A stretch of 64,000 bases of DNA from Hyphomicrobium nitrativorans NL23 (GTDB lineage Bacteria; Pseudomonadota; Alphaproteobacteria; Rhizobiales; Hyphomicrobiaceae): NCBI RefSeq assembly GCF_000503895.1, contig NC_022997.1:1570501-1634500 (forward strand). Reading direction: 5' to 3'. The position numbers and the translations under genes are program-made. The notes below the pieces were generated by a model. The model saw nothing but the letters and a program-made list of their open reading frames with translations. It ran no database searches and was not told the origin of the DNA. Below, piece by piece: positions 40,215 through 49,172 of the stretch (positions are counted from its first letter, which is position 1; each line of letters begins with the position of its first letter).

Positions 40215-40807
40215 GACGTGGCGGATGCTTGGGCGATGGCAGCTTCGAGGGCCGCCTGCACGCCCGGCGAAAGACTGAGAGATCCGGCTGCTTCCTGGCC
40301 GTGCGCAGACATCTTGGCGAGAGTCTTGACGAGGATCGCGACGACTTTCTCGGGCGGATGCTTGGCTGCGAAATCGTCCGCGTAGTGCGCGAGGAAGACG
40401 AGAGCCGCCACGTCTTCTAGCGCTTGCGTCTCGGCGTCTCGGCGCAGGTTTTCCTTGCGCAGAAGCGCGCCGACGCGCGCGATCTCTTCTTTGTCGTAGC
40501 CTGCGGTTTCGAGGATCTCTCCCGCCCATTCGGCGTGCTTGCGGCCGAGTTCCTTGCGCCAGCGCAGATAGCCGGGGCGGTCCATCGGATAGCTGTCGCG
40601 CGGGATTTCCCAGCGGCGGATGTGCTGGGCGCGCACGGCAAGTTGAAGAAGCTCGGATGCGTCCGGATAAACGCGCGCCAGCATGGCCGACATGCGCTCT
40701 CCGTAGAGGAGTTCGGCGGGGACGTGTGCGCCGTCCACTTCGATCGTGTTCGGATCGTCGCCGTTGGCGGCGTCTATGCCTGCGAGGGCTGTGCTCAAGC
40801 GTGTCAT
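40211..40807 (-). CDS. DUF4202 family protein
   Basis: 198 residues, full length for DUF4202. Conserved features are LAVRAQHIRRWEIPRDSYPM near 56-75, YLRWRKELGRKHAE and the later DVAALVFLAHYADDF block; the His/Asp pattern hints at an HD-like metal site. Function unknown. It is coupled to the CbiX-like gene, an arrangement seen in other proteobacteria near sulfur or siroheme metabolism, so a siroheme-linked role is possible. Confidence 0.8.
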   Translation of the reverse strand: MTRLSTALAGIDAANGDDPNTIEVDGAHVPAELLYGERMSAMLARVYPDASELLQLAVRAQHIRRWEIPRDSYPMDRPGYLRWRKELGRKHAEWAGEILETAGYDKEEIARVGALLRKENLRRDAETQALEDVAALVFLAHYADDFAAKHPPEKVVAILVKTLAKMSAHGQEAAGSLSLSPGVQAALEAAIAQASATS

Positions 40808-40816
40808 GAGCGCATT

Positions 40817-41176
40817 CTACAGCGGCCCTTTGAAGATGAAATAGGCGCCCGCGAGGATGAGCAGAAAGCCTATCGCGTGGTTGATCGTGAGTGGTTCTTT
40901 CAAGAACCAAATGGAAAAGCCTGCGAACACGATCAGTGTGACGACCTCCTGGATCGTCTTCAGCTCCGCCGCCGAGTAAACGGAATGGCCCATACGATTG
41001 GCGGGGACGACGAGGCAATACTCGAAAAACGCGATGCCCCAGCTGACCAGGACGGCGATCCAGAGTGGCGTGGATTTGTAATTGAGATGCCCGTACCAGG
41101 CAAACGTCATGAAGATGTTCGACACGAACAGCATCAGAATGGGTAGGAAAAAGGTGGGCGACGTGACGCTCGACAC
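40817..41176 (-). CDS. DMT-family membrane protein, DUF486
   Basis: 119 residues with four membrane helices; the start GTG 41176 has GGAGG eight bases upstream, and a longer frame to 41362 adds only a basic non-membrane stretch. FVSNIFMTFAWYGHL, SWGIAFFEYCLVVPANRMGH and the final KEPLTINHAIGFLLILAGA are typical of DUF486. Function unknown; it is related to small drug/metabolite transporters. Confidence 0.85.
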   Translation of the reverse strand: MSSVTSPTFFLPILMLFVSNIFMTFAWYGHLNYKSTPLWIAVLVSWGIAFFEYCLVVPANRMGHSVYSAAELKTIQEVVTLIVFAGFSIWFLKEPLTINHAIGFLLILAGAYFIFKGPL

Positions 41177-41289
41177 GGGGGCGTCCTCCGACCGATGGCT
41201 TGGACATAGAGAACGGCGGCGAGCTTCTGCCCGCCGCCGGTAACGTTCGCGCACCCGCATCGCTGCGGGACGCCTGTTTGTCGGTCCGA

Positions 41290-42030
41290 CTAGATCTTCA
41301 GCGTGCCGGCCTTTGCGGCCGCGTAGCGCTCGGCCACGGCGTTCCAGTTCACCACGTTCCACCAGGCTTTCAGGTAATCGGCGCGCTTGTTCTGGTATTT
41401 CAGGTAATAGGCATGTTCCCAGACGTCGTTGCCGAAGAGAACGCGGCCGCCGTCCATGAGCGGGGTGTCCTGGTTCGGCTTGGATGTGAGCGCGAGCTTA
41501 CCGTCCTTGTCGACGGTGACGAACACCCAGCCGGAGCCGAACACACGGCCGCCAGCGGCGTTGAAATCCGTCTGGAGTTTGTCGAGACCGCCGAGGTCCC
41601 GGTCGATGGCATCCTTCAACTCGCCCTCGGGGCTGGTGCCACCGGGTGCGCCCATGATCTGCCAGAACATGGAGTGATTGGCGTGGCCGCCGCCGTTGTT
41701 GCGAACGGTCGTGCGGATGCTCTCCGGCACATCGTTGAGTTTGGCCAGAAGTTCCTCAAGGGGCTGCTTGGCGAGGTCGCCGTGGTCGGCGAGGGCCTTG
41801 TTCAGGTTGGTGACATAGGCCTGATGGTGCTTGCCGTGATGCAGGTTCATCGTGGCGGCGTCGATATGCGGCTCCAGCGCCGCAGGGTCGTAGGGGAGAG
41901 CCGGAAGCTCAAACGGGCCTGCCGGCGTGTCCGCGAAGACCTGGCCGAAAAACGGCCCCGCCGATACGGCGGTCGCGATCGTGGCGGCGCCGGCCGCGAA
42001 AAGGAAGCCTCGGCGATTGGGTGTGAGCAT
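41290..42030 (-). CDS. Superoxide dismutase [Fe/Mn], Tat-exported
   Basis: 246 residues. Residues 1-33 are a twin-arginine signal (RRGFLFAAGAA with Arg6-Arg7, Ala-rich core, ending VFA). The SOD domain then starts PFELPALPYDPAALEPHI. Ligands are His64 (NLHHGKHH), a His in GGHANHSMFW, and Asp/His in DVWEHAYYLKY. The GGHANH version favours Mn over Fe. Export through Tat implies a folded, metal-loaded periplasmic enzyme. It is divergent from tlyA. Confidence 0.92.
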   Translation of the reverse strand: MLTPNRRGFLFAAGAATIATAVSAGPFFGQVFADTPAGPFELPALPYDPAALEPHIDAATMNLHHGKHHQAYVTNLNKALADHGDLAKQPLEELLAKLNDVPESIRTTVRNNGGGHANHSMFWQIMGAPGGTSPEGELKDAIDRDLGGLDKLQTDFNAAGGRVFGSGWVFVTVDKDGKLALTSKPNQDTPLMDGGRVLFGNDVWEHAYYLKYQNKRADYLKAWWNVVNWNAVAERYAAAKAGTLKI

Positions 42031-42154
42031 CGGCGGTCTCCGTCGTAGATTGGAAAAAACTGTTGTCGCCTCGGATCGTGGGGGCGAAACGATATATAGC
42101 GTCTGGCTACGGCAACGCTAAGGGCCATGAGAAGGTTCGGCAGGGATCGCGTGC

Positions 42155-42889
42155 ATGGGGCTCCGGCTCGACAAAGTGCTTGTTTCGCGACGGCTCGTGG
42201 GCACCCGCTCGCGGGCGCGGGATCTCATCGTGCGCGGAGTCGTGACCGTCGATGGCGCGGTCGAGACGAAGCCGGGGACACTGATCCGCGAGGACGCGCC
42301 AATCGCACTTTCGGAGGATGCCGACTACGTCTCGCGGGGGAGCCTCAAGCTTATCGCTGCCCTCGATGCATTCGGGTTCGATCCCGCCGGACGTGGCGCT
42401 TTGGACGTCGGCGCTTCGACGGGCGGGTTCACCGAGGTTCTTCTGCGGCGGGGGGCCGCGCATGTGACGGCCGTGGACGTGGGGCATGGGCAACTCCATC
42501 CGAAGTTGGCGGACGATCCGCGCGTCACGCAGCACGAGGGGCGCGATGCGCGGACGCTCGGGCCGGAAGACGTTGGTGCACCCGTCGAGGCCATCGTGGC
42601 GGACGTGAGTTTCATTTCGCTCGAAAAGGCGCTCCCGGCCGCGCTTGCGCTGGCCGCGCCAGGAGCCTGGCTCGCGGCGCTCATCAAGCCGCAGTTCGAG
42701 GCTGGGCGCGATTCCGTGGGCAAAGGCGGCATTGTGCGGGACGCGGCGGTGCGCGACGCACAAGCGGACAAGATCGCGATGTGGATCGCAGGGCTTGCGG
42801 GATGGCGGGTGGTGGGCGTCATCCCATCGCCGGTCGCAGGGGGCTCAGGCAACCGGGAATTTTTGATCGGGGCAGTGTTCGATGGTTGA
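42155..42889 (+). CDS. tlyA: TlyA-type rRNA 2'-O-methyltransferase / hemolysin A
   Basis: 244 residues: an S4 RNA-binding domain at ~3-65 (RLDKVLVSRRLVGTRSRARDLI) and an FtsJ-like methyltransferase (LDVGASTGGFTE near 83-94; KPQFEAGRD near 171-179). In actinobacteria TlyA methylates 16S C1409 and 23S C1920 riboses. The stop overlaps the next start by eight bases. Confidence 0.9.
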   Translation: MGLRLDKVLVSRRLVGTRSRARDLIVRGVVTVDGAVETKPGTLIREDAPIALSEDADYVSRGSLKLIAALDAFGFDPAGRGALDVGASTGGFTEVLLRRGAAHVTAVDVGHGQLHPKLADDPRVTQHEGRDARTLGPEDVGAPVEAIVADVSFISLEKALPAALALAAPGAWLAALIKPQFEAGRDSVGKGGIVRDAAVRDAQADKIAMWIAGLAGWRVVGVIPSPVAGGSGNREFLIGAVFDG

Positions 42890-44108
42890 CGGCGTGGAAG
42901 TCGAGATCGCGCGCATCGGCGCTCGTGGCGACGGCGTGGCGATGCGCGACGGCGCGCCGGTTTACGTGCCGTTCGCGCTGCCGGGCGAGCGGTGGCGTCT
43001 CGACGGCGAAGATGGGGCGGCGCGCGTGGCCGATGGTCCGGCGCGGGCCGAGCCGATCTGCCGTCATTTCCTCCGCTGCGGCGGCTGTGTTGCGCAGCAC
43101 ATGCCAGGCGACGTCTATCGCGCCTGGAAACGCGGGCTTGTGGTGGAGGCGTTCGGCCATCGGGGCATCGAAGCCGATGTGGCGCCGGTCGTGGTCGTGG
43201 CTGCAGGGTCACGGCGGCGTGCGGTGCTGGGCGTCGTGCGGCGTGGGGGCGAGGTTACGCTCGGGTTTCGCGAGGAAGGGCAGCACAAGCTCGTGGATCT
43301 TGCCGAATGCCCGGTGCTGGATCCCGTCATCGTTGCCGCGTTCCCCGGTCTGAGGACGCTTGCTCGTCTTGTGCTGAAGGAGGGCGAGACGGGGCGGCTG
43401 GTGGTCACCCGGTTGGATCACGGGCTCGACGTTTCGCTCGACGCCGAGCGGCGCGATTTCTCGGCGGACGAGCGGGCGGAGCTTGCGCGTCAGGCGCGCG
43501 AGATGGGCTTGTTGCGGCTCACGGTCGGCAAAGAGCCGATTGCGTCCGCAGGGACCGCGACCGTCACCCTCGGCGGCGTTGCGATTGCGGTCGAGCCCGG
43601 CATTTTCCTGCAGGCGGTGCCGGAAGCCGAGCGCGTTATTGCCGATCTCTGTGTCAACTCGCTGCCCAGGCGGGCGAAGACCGTCGTCGATCTCTTCTCG
43701 GGCGTGGGGACGCTGACGTTCCCGTTGGCGCGGCGGGTACAGGTTATGGCGCTCGATAGCGACAAGCGGGCGATTGCGGCGCTATCCAATGCGGTGCGCC
43801 ATGCGCAGGGCATCAAGCCGGTGACGGCGCGCGTCCGCGATCTCTTTCGCGAGCCGCTCTCGGCGAGGGAGCTGCAAGGTTTCGATGCGGCGGTGTTCGA
43901 TCCGCCGCGCGCCGGTGCGGCCGATCAGGCGGAGCGGCTGGCTGCTTCGAAGGTGCCTGTTGTGATTGCGGTCTCGTGCAGCCCGGCGACGCTGGCGCGG
44001 GATGCGCGGACGCTGATCGACGGCGGATACACCATGGGGCAGGTGACGCCGGTCGATCAGTTCCTCTATTCGGCGCACGTCGAGGCCGTCGCCGTGTTCA
44101 GGCGCTAG
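42882..44108 (+). CDS. RlmD/TrmA-family RNA (uracil-5-) methyltransferase
   Basis: 408 residues: a TRAM-like N-terminal region, a Fe-S cluster set with Cys60, Cys66, Cys69 (CRHFLRCGGC) and Cys143, and a Rossmann methyltransferase domain with DLFSGVGTLTFPLA near 270-283. The catalytic Cys366 is in VSCSPATLARD. Which U is methylated (23S or tRNA) cannot be read. It is coupled to tlyA by overlap, so the two form an RNA-methylation pair. Confidence 0.88.
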   Translation: MVDGVEVEIARIGARGDGVAMRDGAPVYVPFALPGERWRLDGEDGAARVADGPARAEPICRHFLRCGGCVAQHMPGDVYRAWKRGLVVEAFGHRGIEADVAPVVVVAAGSRRRAVLGVVRRGGEVTLGFREEGQHKLVDLAECPVLDPVIVAAFPGLRTLARLVLKEGETGRLVVTRLDHGLDVSLDAERRDFSADERAELARQAREMGLLRLTVGKEPIASAGTATVTLGGVAIAVEPGIFLQAVPEAERVIADLCVNSLPRRAKTVVDLFSGVGTLTFPLARRVQVMALDSDKRAIAALSNAVRHAQGIKPVTARVRDLFREPLSARELQGFDAAVFDPPRAGAADQAERLAASKVPVVIAVSCSPATLARDARTLIDGGYTMGQVTPVDQFLYSAHVEAVAVFRR

Positions 44109-44131
44109 GACGCTCAAGGCTTTCAGGCTGG

Positions 44132-44153
44132 GACGGCCGCGGGGCCGTCTTTT
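44132..44153 (+). terminator. Intrinsic terminator after the RNA methyltransferase
   Basis: GACGGCC (44132-44138) / GGCCGTC (44143-44149), four-base loop, then TTTT; it lies between convergent genes. Confidence 0.75.
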
Positions 44154-44156
44154 CGC

Positions 44157-44324
44157 TTAAGCGGAGGCCTTGGCCTTCGCGGTGCGGGCCTGGCCGGACG
44201 CCTTCTTCAGGCGCGTGCGGGCCGCAGCCGTGTTGCCCTGGTTGCGTGTGACGGCCGGGCGCGGAATGGCGCGGCGGGCTTTCTTCTTCTTCGTCTCGAC
44301 CTTGCGGTGATGGAGGGCGGCCAT
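44157..44324 (-). CDS. Small, highly basic Ala/Lys/Arg-rich protein (55 aa)
   Basis: ATG 44324 with AAAGGA ten bases upstream and stop at 44157. The 55-residue product begins MAALHHRKVETKKKKARRAI and is about a third Lys, Arg and His with no acidic clusters; the rest is mostly Ala, Thr and Pro. Such composition fits a nucleic-acid- or ribosome-associated small protein. I do not recognise a family. Ending five bases after the convergent terminator and having a clean start supports a real gene. Confidence 0.55.
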   Translation of the reverse strand: MAALHHRKVETKKKKARRAIPRPAVTRNQGNTAAARTRLKKASGQARTAKAKASA

Positions 44325-44521
44325 GGTTAAAACATCCTTTGGGAGCGGGGCACGCTAAAGCCGGCGCTGGGCCCGCTCGTTTTTTGATCCGTGCCGCCTC
44401 GTCTAGGCGATCTTGCGCCCGGTGGCAAGCCGCACGCCCCTCGTCGTGGAGACTGTCACAGGACCGCAACACGAACTCGTTAGGTGGGCCCGGATGCATA
44501 AGCATATTCCGGGAGGACCCA

Positions 44522-45778
44522 ATGAGCCGAGCGACTGAGGCGTGCGTCGAGGAAGAGAGCGCGTATCTCGGCGCCAGCCGGAATCGGCGCCTTGCCGAGG
44601 CGGTTCATCGGTATGGGGCGGTGAGCCGCAAGGGGCTTGAGGAGCGCTTTTTCACGCTCGTTTTTTCGGGGCTGGTTTATCCGCAGATCTGGGAAGATCC
44701 AATTGTCGACCTCGAAGCGATGGCATTGAAGCCCGGCGAGCGGGTGGCCGCAATCGCGTCCGGCGGCTGCAACGTTCTCTCCTATGTAGCTTCGGAAGAC
44801 GTCGGGGTGACGGCCATCGACCTCAACCCGGCGCATGTGGCGCTCAACAAGCTCAAGGTGACGGCGGCGCAGCGCTTGCCGGACTACGAGACTTTCGCGC
44901 GGCTGTTTCTCTCGATCAGTGATCGCCGGGCTGTCGAAATCTACGACGATCTCGTCGCGCCGCACCTCGACAGCGCCACGCGCGCTTACTGGGACGGACG
45001 GGATGCGCTGGGCCGCAGGCGCATCTCGCGCTTTCGCCGCAATTTCTACCGGCAGGGCCTGCTCGGCCGCTTTATCACCGCAGGCCACCTCGTTGCGCGG
45101 CTGCACGGGCGCAATCCCGCAAAGATGCTTCACGCGCGCTCGCAGGCGGAGCAGGAGCGGATCTTCAACGAAGAGCTGGCGCCGCTGTTCGAGATGCGCC
45201 ATTTGCGCTGGATGATGGAGCGGCCAGCTTCGCTGTTCGGTCTCGGCATTCCGCCGTCGCAGTTCGACGAACTCAAGGGGCAACAGCATATGGCGGACGT
45301 GCTGAAGGCGCGTCTTGGCAAGCTCGCGTACGGTTTCGATCTCGATGACAATTATTTCGCCCGGCAGGCGTTCGGCCGGTCGTATGGAGACAAGGGCGCG
45401 TTGCCGCCGTATCTGGAACGGAGCAACTGGGACGTTCTTCAGCAGCGCGCGCAGAATGTCGATGTGGTCCACGCCTCGTTCACGGAGCATCTGCCGAGCC
45501 TCGGTGCGCCGACCTATGACGCTTACGTGCTGCTCGATGCGCAGGATTGGATGACGGATGCGCAGTTGACGGCGCTGTGGGACGGCATCCTGGCAACCGC
45601 AAAGCCGGGTGCGCGCGTTATTTTCCGCACGGCAGGCGAGGACACCATTCTGCCGGGCCGTCTGCCGGAGACCATCCTCAGCCGCTTCCGCTACGATGCC
45701 GACGAGGGGCGCGCGTTTGCGGCGCGGGATCGCTCGTCGGTGTACGGCGGCTTCCATCTCTACACGCTCGAAGGGTGA
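44522..45778 (+). CDS. btaA: BtaA: SAM:diacylglycerol 3-amino-3-carboxypropyltransferase
   Basis: 418 residues from ATG 44522 (GGGAGGA six bases upstream; an in-frame start at 44339 is unsupported). DUF3419 family. RFFTLVFSGLVYPQIWEDP near 42-60, ASGGCNVLSYV near 80-90 and the C-terminal TILPGRLPETILSRFRYD are family marks. It transfers the homoseryl moiety of SAM to diacylglycerol, the first step to the phosphorus-free lipid DGTS. btaB follows four bases later. Such genes respond to phosphate starvation in rhizobia. Confidence 0.93.
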   Translation: MSRATEACVEEESAYLGASRNRRLAEAVHRYGAVSRKGLEERFFTLVFSGLVYPQIWEDPIVDLEAMALKPGERVAAIASGGCNVLSYVASEDVGVTAIDLNPAHVALNKLKVTAAQRLPDYETFARLFLSISDRRAVEIYDDLVAPHLDSATRAYWDGRDALGRRRISRFRRNFYRQGLLGRFITAGHLVARLHGRNPAKMLHARSQAEQERIFNEELAPLFEMRHLRWMMERPASLFGLGIPPSQFDELKGQQHMADVLKARLGKLAYGFDLDDNYFARQAFGRSYGDKGALPPYLERSNWDVLQQRAQNVDVVHASFTEHLPSLGAPTYDAYVLLDAQDWMTDAQLTALWDGILATAKPGARVIFRTAGEDTILPGRLPETILSRFRYDADEGRAFAARDRSSVYGGFHLYTLEG

Positions 45779-45782
45779 CACC

Positions 45783-46445
45783 GTGACGGTGGAGCACGAC
45801 CCCGCCCAGCACATGGACAGCATCTATCGCGTGCAGCGTCACATCTACGATGCGTCGCGCAAATACTACCTGCTGGGGCGCGATGGATTGATCGATGCGC
45901 TTCAGCCGATGGCGGGCGAGACGGTGCTGGAAATCGGATGCGGGACGGGGCGCAATCTGATCTGCGCCGCGCATCGCTATCCGTCGGCGATGTTTTACGG
46001 GGTCGACGTGTCGGCCGCCATGCTGGAGACGGCTCAAGCCTCCGTCGAAAAGGCAGGGCTCGGTCACTGTATCCAGTTTGGGCAGGCGGATGCGGCTCGG
46101 CTCGACACGGAGGCGTTGTTCGGCGCCGCATCGTTCGACCGCGTGTTCGTTTCTTACGCGCTCTCGATGATCCCGCCATGGCGGGAGGCGCTTGCGCATG
46201 CGTTCGCCGCGGTGGCTCCCGGTGGCGCGCTCTACATCGTCGATTTCGGCGAGCAGGAGGGATTGCCGCAGGTGTTCCGTGCCGGCCTTCGGGCGTGGCT
46301 CGCGAAATTCTCGGTCGAGCCGCGGGCGGATCTTGAGGACGAGCTTCGGCGGCTTGCGGCCGAGAGCGGGGCGGCGCTGACGTTTTCGCGGCCGTTCCGG
46401 GACTATGCGTGCCGGGCCGTTCTGAAGCGGCAGGCAGCCGCTTAA
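45783..46445 (+). CDS. btaB: BtaB: diacylglycerylhomoserine N-methyltransferase
   Basis: 220 residues from GTG 45783 (GAAGGG upstream); ATG 45813 is the next start. SAM motif I LEIGCGTGRNL near 50-60, a YDASRKYYLLGRD block near 25-37 and YALSMIPPW near 122-130 match BtaB. It adds three methyl groups to diacylglycerylhomoserine to give DGTS. Coupled with btaA; the stop overlaps the convergent DedA gene by four bases. Confidence 0.93.
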   Translation: MTVEHDPAQHMDSIYRVQRHIYDASRKYYLLGRDGLIDALQPMAGETVLEIGCGTGRNLICAAHRYPSAMFYGVDVSAAMLETAQASVEKAGLGHCIQFGQADAARLDTEALFGAASFDRVFVSYALSMIPPWREALAHAFAAVAPGGALYIVDFGEQEGLPQVFRAGLRAWLAKFSVEPRADLEDELRRLAAESGAALTFSRPFRDYACRAVLKRQAAA

Positions 46446-47461
46446 TTCAGGAAGAGCCCAAGGATCAGAGCGGGCAGAAGAATGGCGAGGCCCCAGGCCA
46501 CCGTCGAGGCCGCGCTCTGGATCGCGAACGGCGCGAACGGGCGTTCGAGGATGCCGATTTCGAGCGGGACGAGGCCGCGGTTGAAGCCCTGGAACTTGCT
46601 GACGATCAGGCTCAGGGCCCCGTGGCGTTCGACGAGCGCGAGGGCTTCGGTGTGCTGCTCGGGCGAGGCCGAGAACGGCCAGGTGGCCAAGCGATCCTGC
46701 TTGTGGGTGACGCCCTTGTAGTAGGCGTAGAGATCGCCCGCGAAGGCGCCCGCCGCGGCGGCGAGCCAGATCGACGTGAAATGTCCGTTGGCCAGCACCA
46801 TCATCGAGCCGAGGCCGATCACGAGGATCAGCGTCGGCCAGAACATAATGGGACGAGGAATGCTGTTGGCCAATGCCAGCAGGAACAGAAGACCTGCGAC
46901 CCAATAGTGGTGCGTGGCGAGGAAGCCGAGCACTTCGTCCTTGAAGGTTACGAGAAAGAAGGCAGGCGCGATGACGCCCGCCGCCCAGACGAATGCCGAG
47001 GCGACGTTGGCGATTTGGAAGGGGATTTCCCGCATCCGGAACATACCGGCGACGACCGGGATCACGGCGCGCACGGGGCCGAAGAAGTGGCCGAAAAACA
47101 CACCGAGCGCGCCGTAGGTTTCGAAGAATTTTTCGCCCTGCGCGATGAGGTGCGGCCGGGTCTTGAAGGGCCAGATGTGGGGAACGCTGTCTTTGAAATA
47201 GCGTCCGAGCCAGAACGAGATTGCGTAGCCGAGCGTGCCGCCGAAGCCGGCGGCGAGGATTGCGGGGAGAACGATATGCATCTCGACGCCGCTGGCCGCG
47301 AGCAGGGCTGCGACACCGGCCAGGATCGCCGTGCCGGGCACGATCAGCGACAGGAATGCGAAGCTTTCCCCGAAGGCGACCAGAAACACGACGAAAGGTG
47401 TCCACTCCTCGTGATCGCGGACGAACGTCACGATGGTTTCGACGAAGGACTCAAGTGTCAT
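46442..47461 (-). CDS. DedA-family membrane protein (extended)
   Basis: 339 residues, longer than a typical ~200-residue DedA. The SNARE-associated/DedA domain is at ~30-190, with FGESFAFLSLIVPGT near 32-46 and the conserved GRF/RF-type loop FGHFFGPVRAVIPVVAGMFRM near 119-139 including the key Arg residues. The remaining ~150 residues have further membrane helices and a charged cytoplasmic loop. DedA proteins move lipids such as undecaprenyl phosphate across the inner membrane. Its location opposite btaAB may be chance. Confidence 0.85.
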   Translation of the reverse strand: MTLESFVETIVTFVRDHEEWTPFVVFLVAFGESFAFLSLIVPGTAILAGVAALLAASGVEMHIVLPAILAAGFGGTLGYAISFWLGRYFKDSVPHIWPFKTRPHLIAQGEKFFETYGALGVFFGHFFGPVRAVIPVVAGMFRMREIPFQIANVASAFVWAAGVIAPAFFLVTFKDEVLGFLATHHYWVAGLLFLLALANSIPRPIMFWPTLILVIGLGSMMVLANGHFTSIWLAAAAGAFAGDLYAYYKGVTHKQDRLATWPFSASPEQHTEALALVERHGALSLIVSKFQGFNRGLVPLEIGILERPFAPFAIQSAASTVAWGLAILLPALILGLFLN

Positions 47462-47570
47462 GGACACGTCTCTCTTGTGGGCTCTGGCCGCGGAAGCGCG
47501 AAATGGTGGGGAGCTTACCGCGGCCGCCGCGTGCGGTTTCATCCGGTGGCGGCGCGCAGTTCCAACAGGC

Positions 47571-48032
47571 TCAGCCCCTCTTGCAACGGCGATTGAATTC
47601 GCGTTCGAGCTCGCGGCCCACTTCGCCTGCCAGCATCACGCTGCGCGAGACCTGGGCGGGTGTGAGACGGTCGCCCACGCTGTTGAGGCTGGATCGCGCC
47701 GTGTCCGCTTCGAGTTTGCCGCGGCGCAGCTCGTCGCAGGTCAGCTCTTTCTTTTTGCTTTTGTAGGCGAAGAGGCGGACGCCTGATGCGTAGGCTTCGG
47801 GGGTGGGGCTTTCGTGCACCCAGCTTCTCGACCGATCATTGACCATGTGGCGCAGCGTGGCTTGGCGCTGGTCGATGCACGCGGGGCTGTCGTCGACGCA
47901 GCCAAGGCCCGCGCGCGTACCGATCTGGGGGCTGGACATGGCGCAGGCCCCCAGAGTGCAGGCTCCCAGGGCCAGCAGTCCGGCGACCAGGGCGAAATTG
48001 GCTGCGCTTGCGATCGCGTGCAAGACGCTCAT
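47571..48032 (-). CDS. Conserved hypothetical lipoprotein
   Basis: 153 residues from ATG 48032 (GAGG six bases upstream; ATG 48038 adds two residues but leaves no spacing). A hydrophobic leader with the lipobox LGAC ends near residue 25, so it is a likely lipoprotein. The mature part has CIDQRQATLRHMV, SWVHESPTPEAYASGVRLFAYK and CDELRRGKLEAD, blocks I recognise as conserved in uncharacterised Hyphomicrobiales proteins. Function unknown. Confidence 0.65.
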   Translation of the reverse strand: MSVLHAIASAANFALVAGLLALGACTLGACAMSSPQIGTRAGLGCVDDSPACIDQRQATLRHMVNDRSRSWVHESPTPEAYASGVRLFAYKSKKKELTCDELRRGKLEADTARSSLNSVGDRLTPAQVSRSVMLAGEVGRELEREFNRRCKRG

Positions 48033-48176
48033 CTCCATCCTCTTGTGCTCATTAGCGTGTGGCCATATTAGCCAGACGTGGCAGGGTCAAGGCGGCCGTG
48101 ACATGCGCTTTTGCGCCGTCTTGGCGAAGCCGCGAGGCTGCGTCACGATTTTCGTTCCCTTTCATGGAGTTGCCCT

Positions 48177-49145
48177 ATGGTCCATGCCGTGCGCCTTCAT
48201 TCGGTCGGTGGCCCCGACCATCTCGTCTGGGAACGGATCGAGATTGCGGATCCCGGGCCGGGAGAGGTGCGAATCAAACAGCGCGCGGCCGGTCTCAACT
48301 ACATCGACGTCTATCATCGCACCGGGCTGTACCCGCTTCAGAGCTGGCCCGCCGTGATCGGCATGGAGGGTGCCGGAGACGTGGTCGCGGTGGGCGAGGG
48401 CGTGAGCGGGCTCGCTGTCGGCGACCGCGTGGCTTACGGGAGCGTGCTCGGCGGCTATGCGGAAGAACGCCTGATCGCCGCCGACCGCGTGGTGAAGCTC
48501 CCGGACGGTATTTCCTACGAGACGGCTGCCGCGATGATGCTTCAGGGCATGACCGTCCGTTATCTTCTCCGAGAGACGTACAACGTCGTGCCGGGGACGG
48601 TGTTGCTGTTTCATGCGGCGGCGGGCGGCGTCGGCCTGATTGCGTGCCAGTGGGCGCGTGCGCTGGGCGCGACGCTCATCGGTACGGTGAGCACCGACGA
48701 GAAAGCCGCGCTCGCGCGGGCGCATGGCGCGGAGCACGTGATCGTCACCTCGCGCGAAGATTTCGTCGCGCGCGTTGAGGAAATCACGGACGGTAAGGGA
48801 TGCGATGTCGTCTATGACAGCGTCGGCCGCGATACGTTTCCACGTTCGCTCGATTGCTTGAGGCCGCGCGGTCTTTGGGTCAGCTTCGGCAATGCGTCGG
48901 GACCTGTGCCGCCATTCGATCTCTCCGCGCTCAAAGGCTCTCTCTTCGCGACGCGGCCGTCGCTGATGGGATACACGGCGACGGCCAGCGAGCTTCGAGA
49001 GAATGCCGCCGAGCTGTTCCGGATGGTCGAGAACGGCGCCGTCAAAATTACGATCAATCAGACGTTCCCGCTCAAGGACGCGGCTGCGGCGCATCGTGCG
49101 CTCGAAGCGCGCCAGACGACCGGCTCGACCGTACTCACCATTTGA
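48177..49145 (+). CDS. NADPH:quinone oxidoreductase (Qor/zeta-crystallin family)
   Basis: 322 residues from ATG 48177. Medium-chain dehydrogenase fold without zinc: LNYIDVYHRTGLYP near 42-55, and the nucleotide motif HAAAGGVGLIACQWA near 146-160 (GxxGxxG-type). FGNASGPVPPF near 240-250 is typical of Qor. It reduces quinones with NADPH. The glutathione transferase gene follows 27 bases on, so a shared oxidative-stress transcript is likely. Confidence 0.88.
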   Translation: MVHAVRLHSVGGPDHLVWERIEIADPGPGEVRIKQRAAGLNYIDVYHRTGLYPLQSWPAVIGMEGAGDVVAVGEGVSGLAVGDRVAYGSVLGGYAEERLIAADRVVKLPDGISYETAAAMMLQGMTVRYLLRETYNVVPGTVLLFHAAAGGVGLIACQWARALGATLIGTVSTDEKAALARAHGAEHVIVTSREDFVARVEEITDGKGCDVVYDSVGRDTFPRSLDCLRPRGLWVSFGNASGPVPPFDLSALKGSLFATRPSLMGYTATASELRENAAELFRMVENGAVKITINQTFPLKDAAAAHRALEARQTTGSTVLTI

Positions 49146-49172
49146 TCTCATCCGCACAACGAGGAGCGCCGC

